Notes under the pieces: generated by a model | Database searches by the model: none | What the model saw: the letters and a program-made list of their open reading frames with translations, nothing else | What the model was told of the DNA's origin: nothing | Program-made: the position numbers and the translations under genes | Source of the DNA: Atrichornis clamosus | Lineage: Eukaryota > Chordata > Aves > Passeriformes > Menuridae | DNA: 64,000 nt | Reading direction: 5' to 3' | Assembly: GCA_013400975.1 (NCBI GenBank) | Contig: WBMZ01002717.1 | Coordinates: 95,904 to 159,903 of the forward strand | Shown: piece by piece, positions 63,976 through 64,000 of the stretch | Layout: each line of letters starts with the position of its first letter | How positions within the stretch are numbered: the first letter of the stretch is position 1

Positions 63976-64000
63976 CGTCCCGGGCCGCGCCGGGCCCCCC
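62900..64000. promoter_or_regulatory. CpG island over DIPK2A exon 1 and start of intron 1
   Basis: From about 62.9 kb to the window end the DNA becomes GC-rich with frequent CpG, densest from 63.1 kb onward, in contrast to the AT-rich intron. This is typical of a 5' CpG-island promoter. The transcription start and core promoter should lie beyond base 64000, because only 25 bases precede the start codon. The boundary was set by eye. Confidence 0.85.
63322..63975 (-). CDS. DIPK2A: DIPK2A coding exon 1 (residues 1-218)
   Basis: This 654-base, very GC-rich exon runs from ATG at 63975 to a CAG codon (Q218), followed directly by a GTAAGC donor whose G is at 63321. It ends on a whole codon (phase 0). 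It encodes a basic N-terminus, the hydrophobic segment at about 16-37, the conserved LNKCPACWGTSWC block (52-64) and the N-lobe-like part of the kinase-like fold, ending EPLVLQ. The start is chosen because it gives the hydrophobic segment just after a short basic head, as in orthologues. The frame stays open past the donor to 63133, but that extension is intron read-through and does not resemble the family. The 5' UTR beyond 63975 is visible for only 25 bases. Confidence 0.96.

Noticed and set aside
1..64000. tRNA, rRNA, snRNA, CRISPR array or prokaryotic operon
   Set aside because: No cloverleaf, spaced direct-repeat array, ribosomal sequence or closely packed gene cluster was seen; the A/T-rich unique sequence and spliced gene fit a vertebrate nuclear genome.

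Overview
This window looks like vertebrate, most likely avian, nuclear DNA. It is AT-rich, has no operon structure, and carries one multi-exon gene whose exons join at GT-AG splice sites. The bird assignment rests on two fragments that read like the 3' end of CR1, the main avian LINE, and on two LTRs that resemble, from memory, an ERVL-type LTR family common in neoavian birds. The species cannot be named from what is visible.

The only gene I can support is DIPK2A (also called C3orf58, HASF, GoPro49 or DIA1), a secretory-pathway member of the FAM69/DIPK kinase-like family. It lies on the minus strand at the right edge. Exon 1 is 63975-63322, exon 2 is 51375-51072 and the coding part of exon 3 is 48714-48383. 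The joined reading frame gives 429 residues, against 430 that I recall for human. The start codon is 25 bases from the window edge, so nearly all of the 5' UTR and the core promoter lie outside. A CpG island covers exon 1 and the start of intron 1. Intron 1 (about 11.9 kb) contains a well-preserved solo LTR at 58297-58883. The 3' UTR probably runs to about 46.0 or 45.75 kb, with several AATAAA sites, and would then include an antisense-oriented view of a CR1 tail at about 46.6 kb.

Positions 1 to about 45,700 hold no recognisable protein gene. This agrees with the gene-poor region that I recall lying 3' of this gene in other vertebrates. It contains a short CR1 tail (8.8 kb), an old degraded LTR (35.3-35.7 kb), A-tracts, a G12 run, small tandem duplications, a perfect hairpin (4.3 kb), an isolated CpG-island-like patch (about 30.07-30.41 kb) and one weak exon-like reading frame on the minus strand (24.58-24.87 kb).

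I did not find a new multi-gene system. The items most worth a second look are the orphan CpG island, the exon-like frame at 24.6 kb and the CR1 tail inside the probable DIPK2A 3' UTR. All coordinates, splice sites and counts were read by hand. Family assignments come from memory, not from a search.
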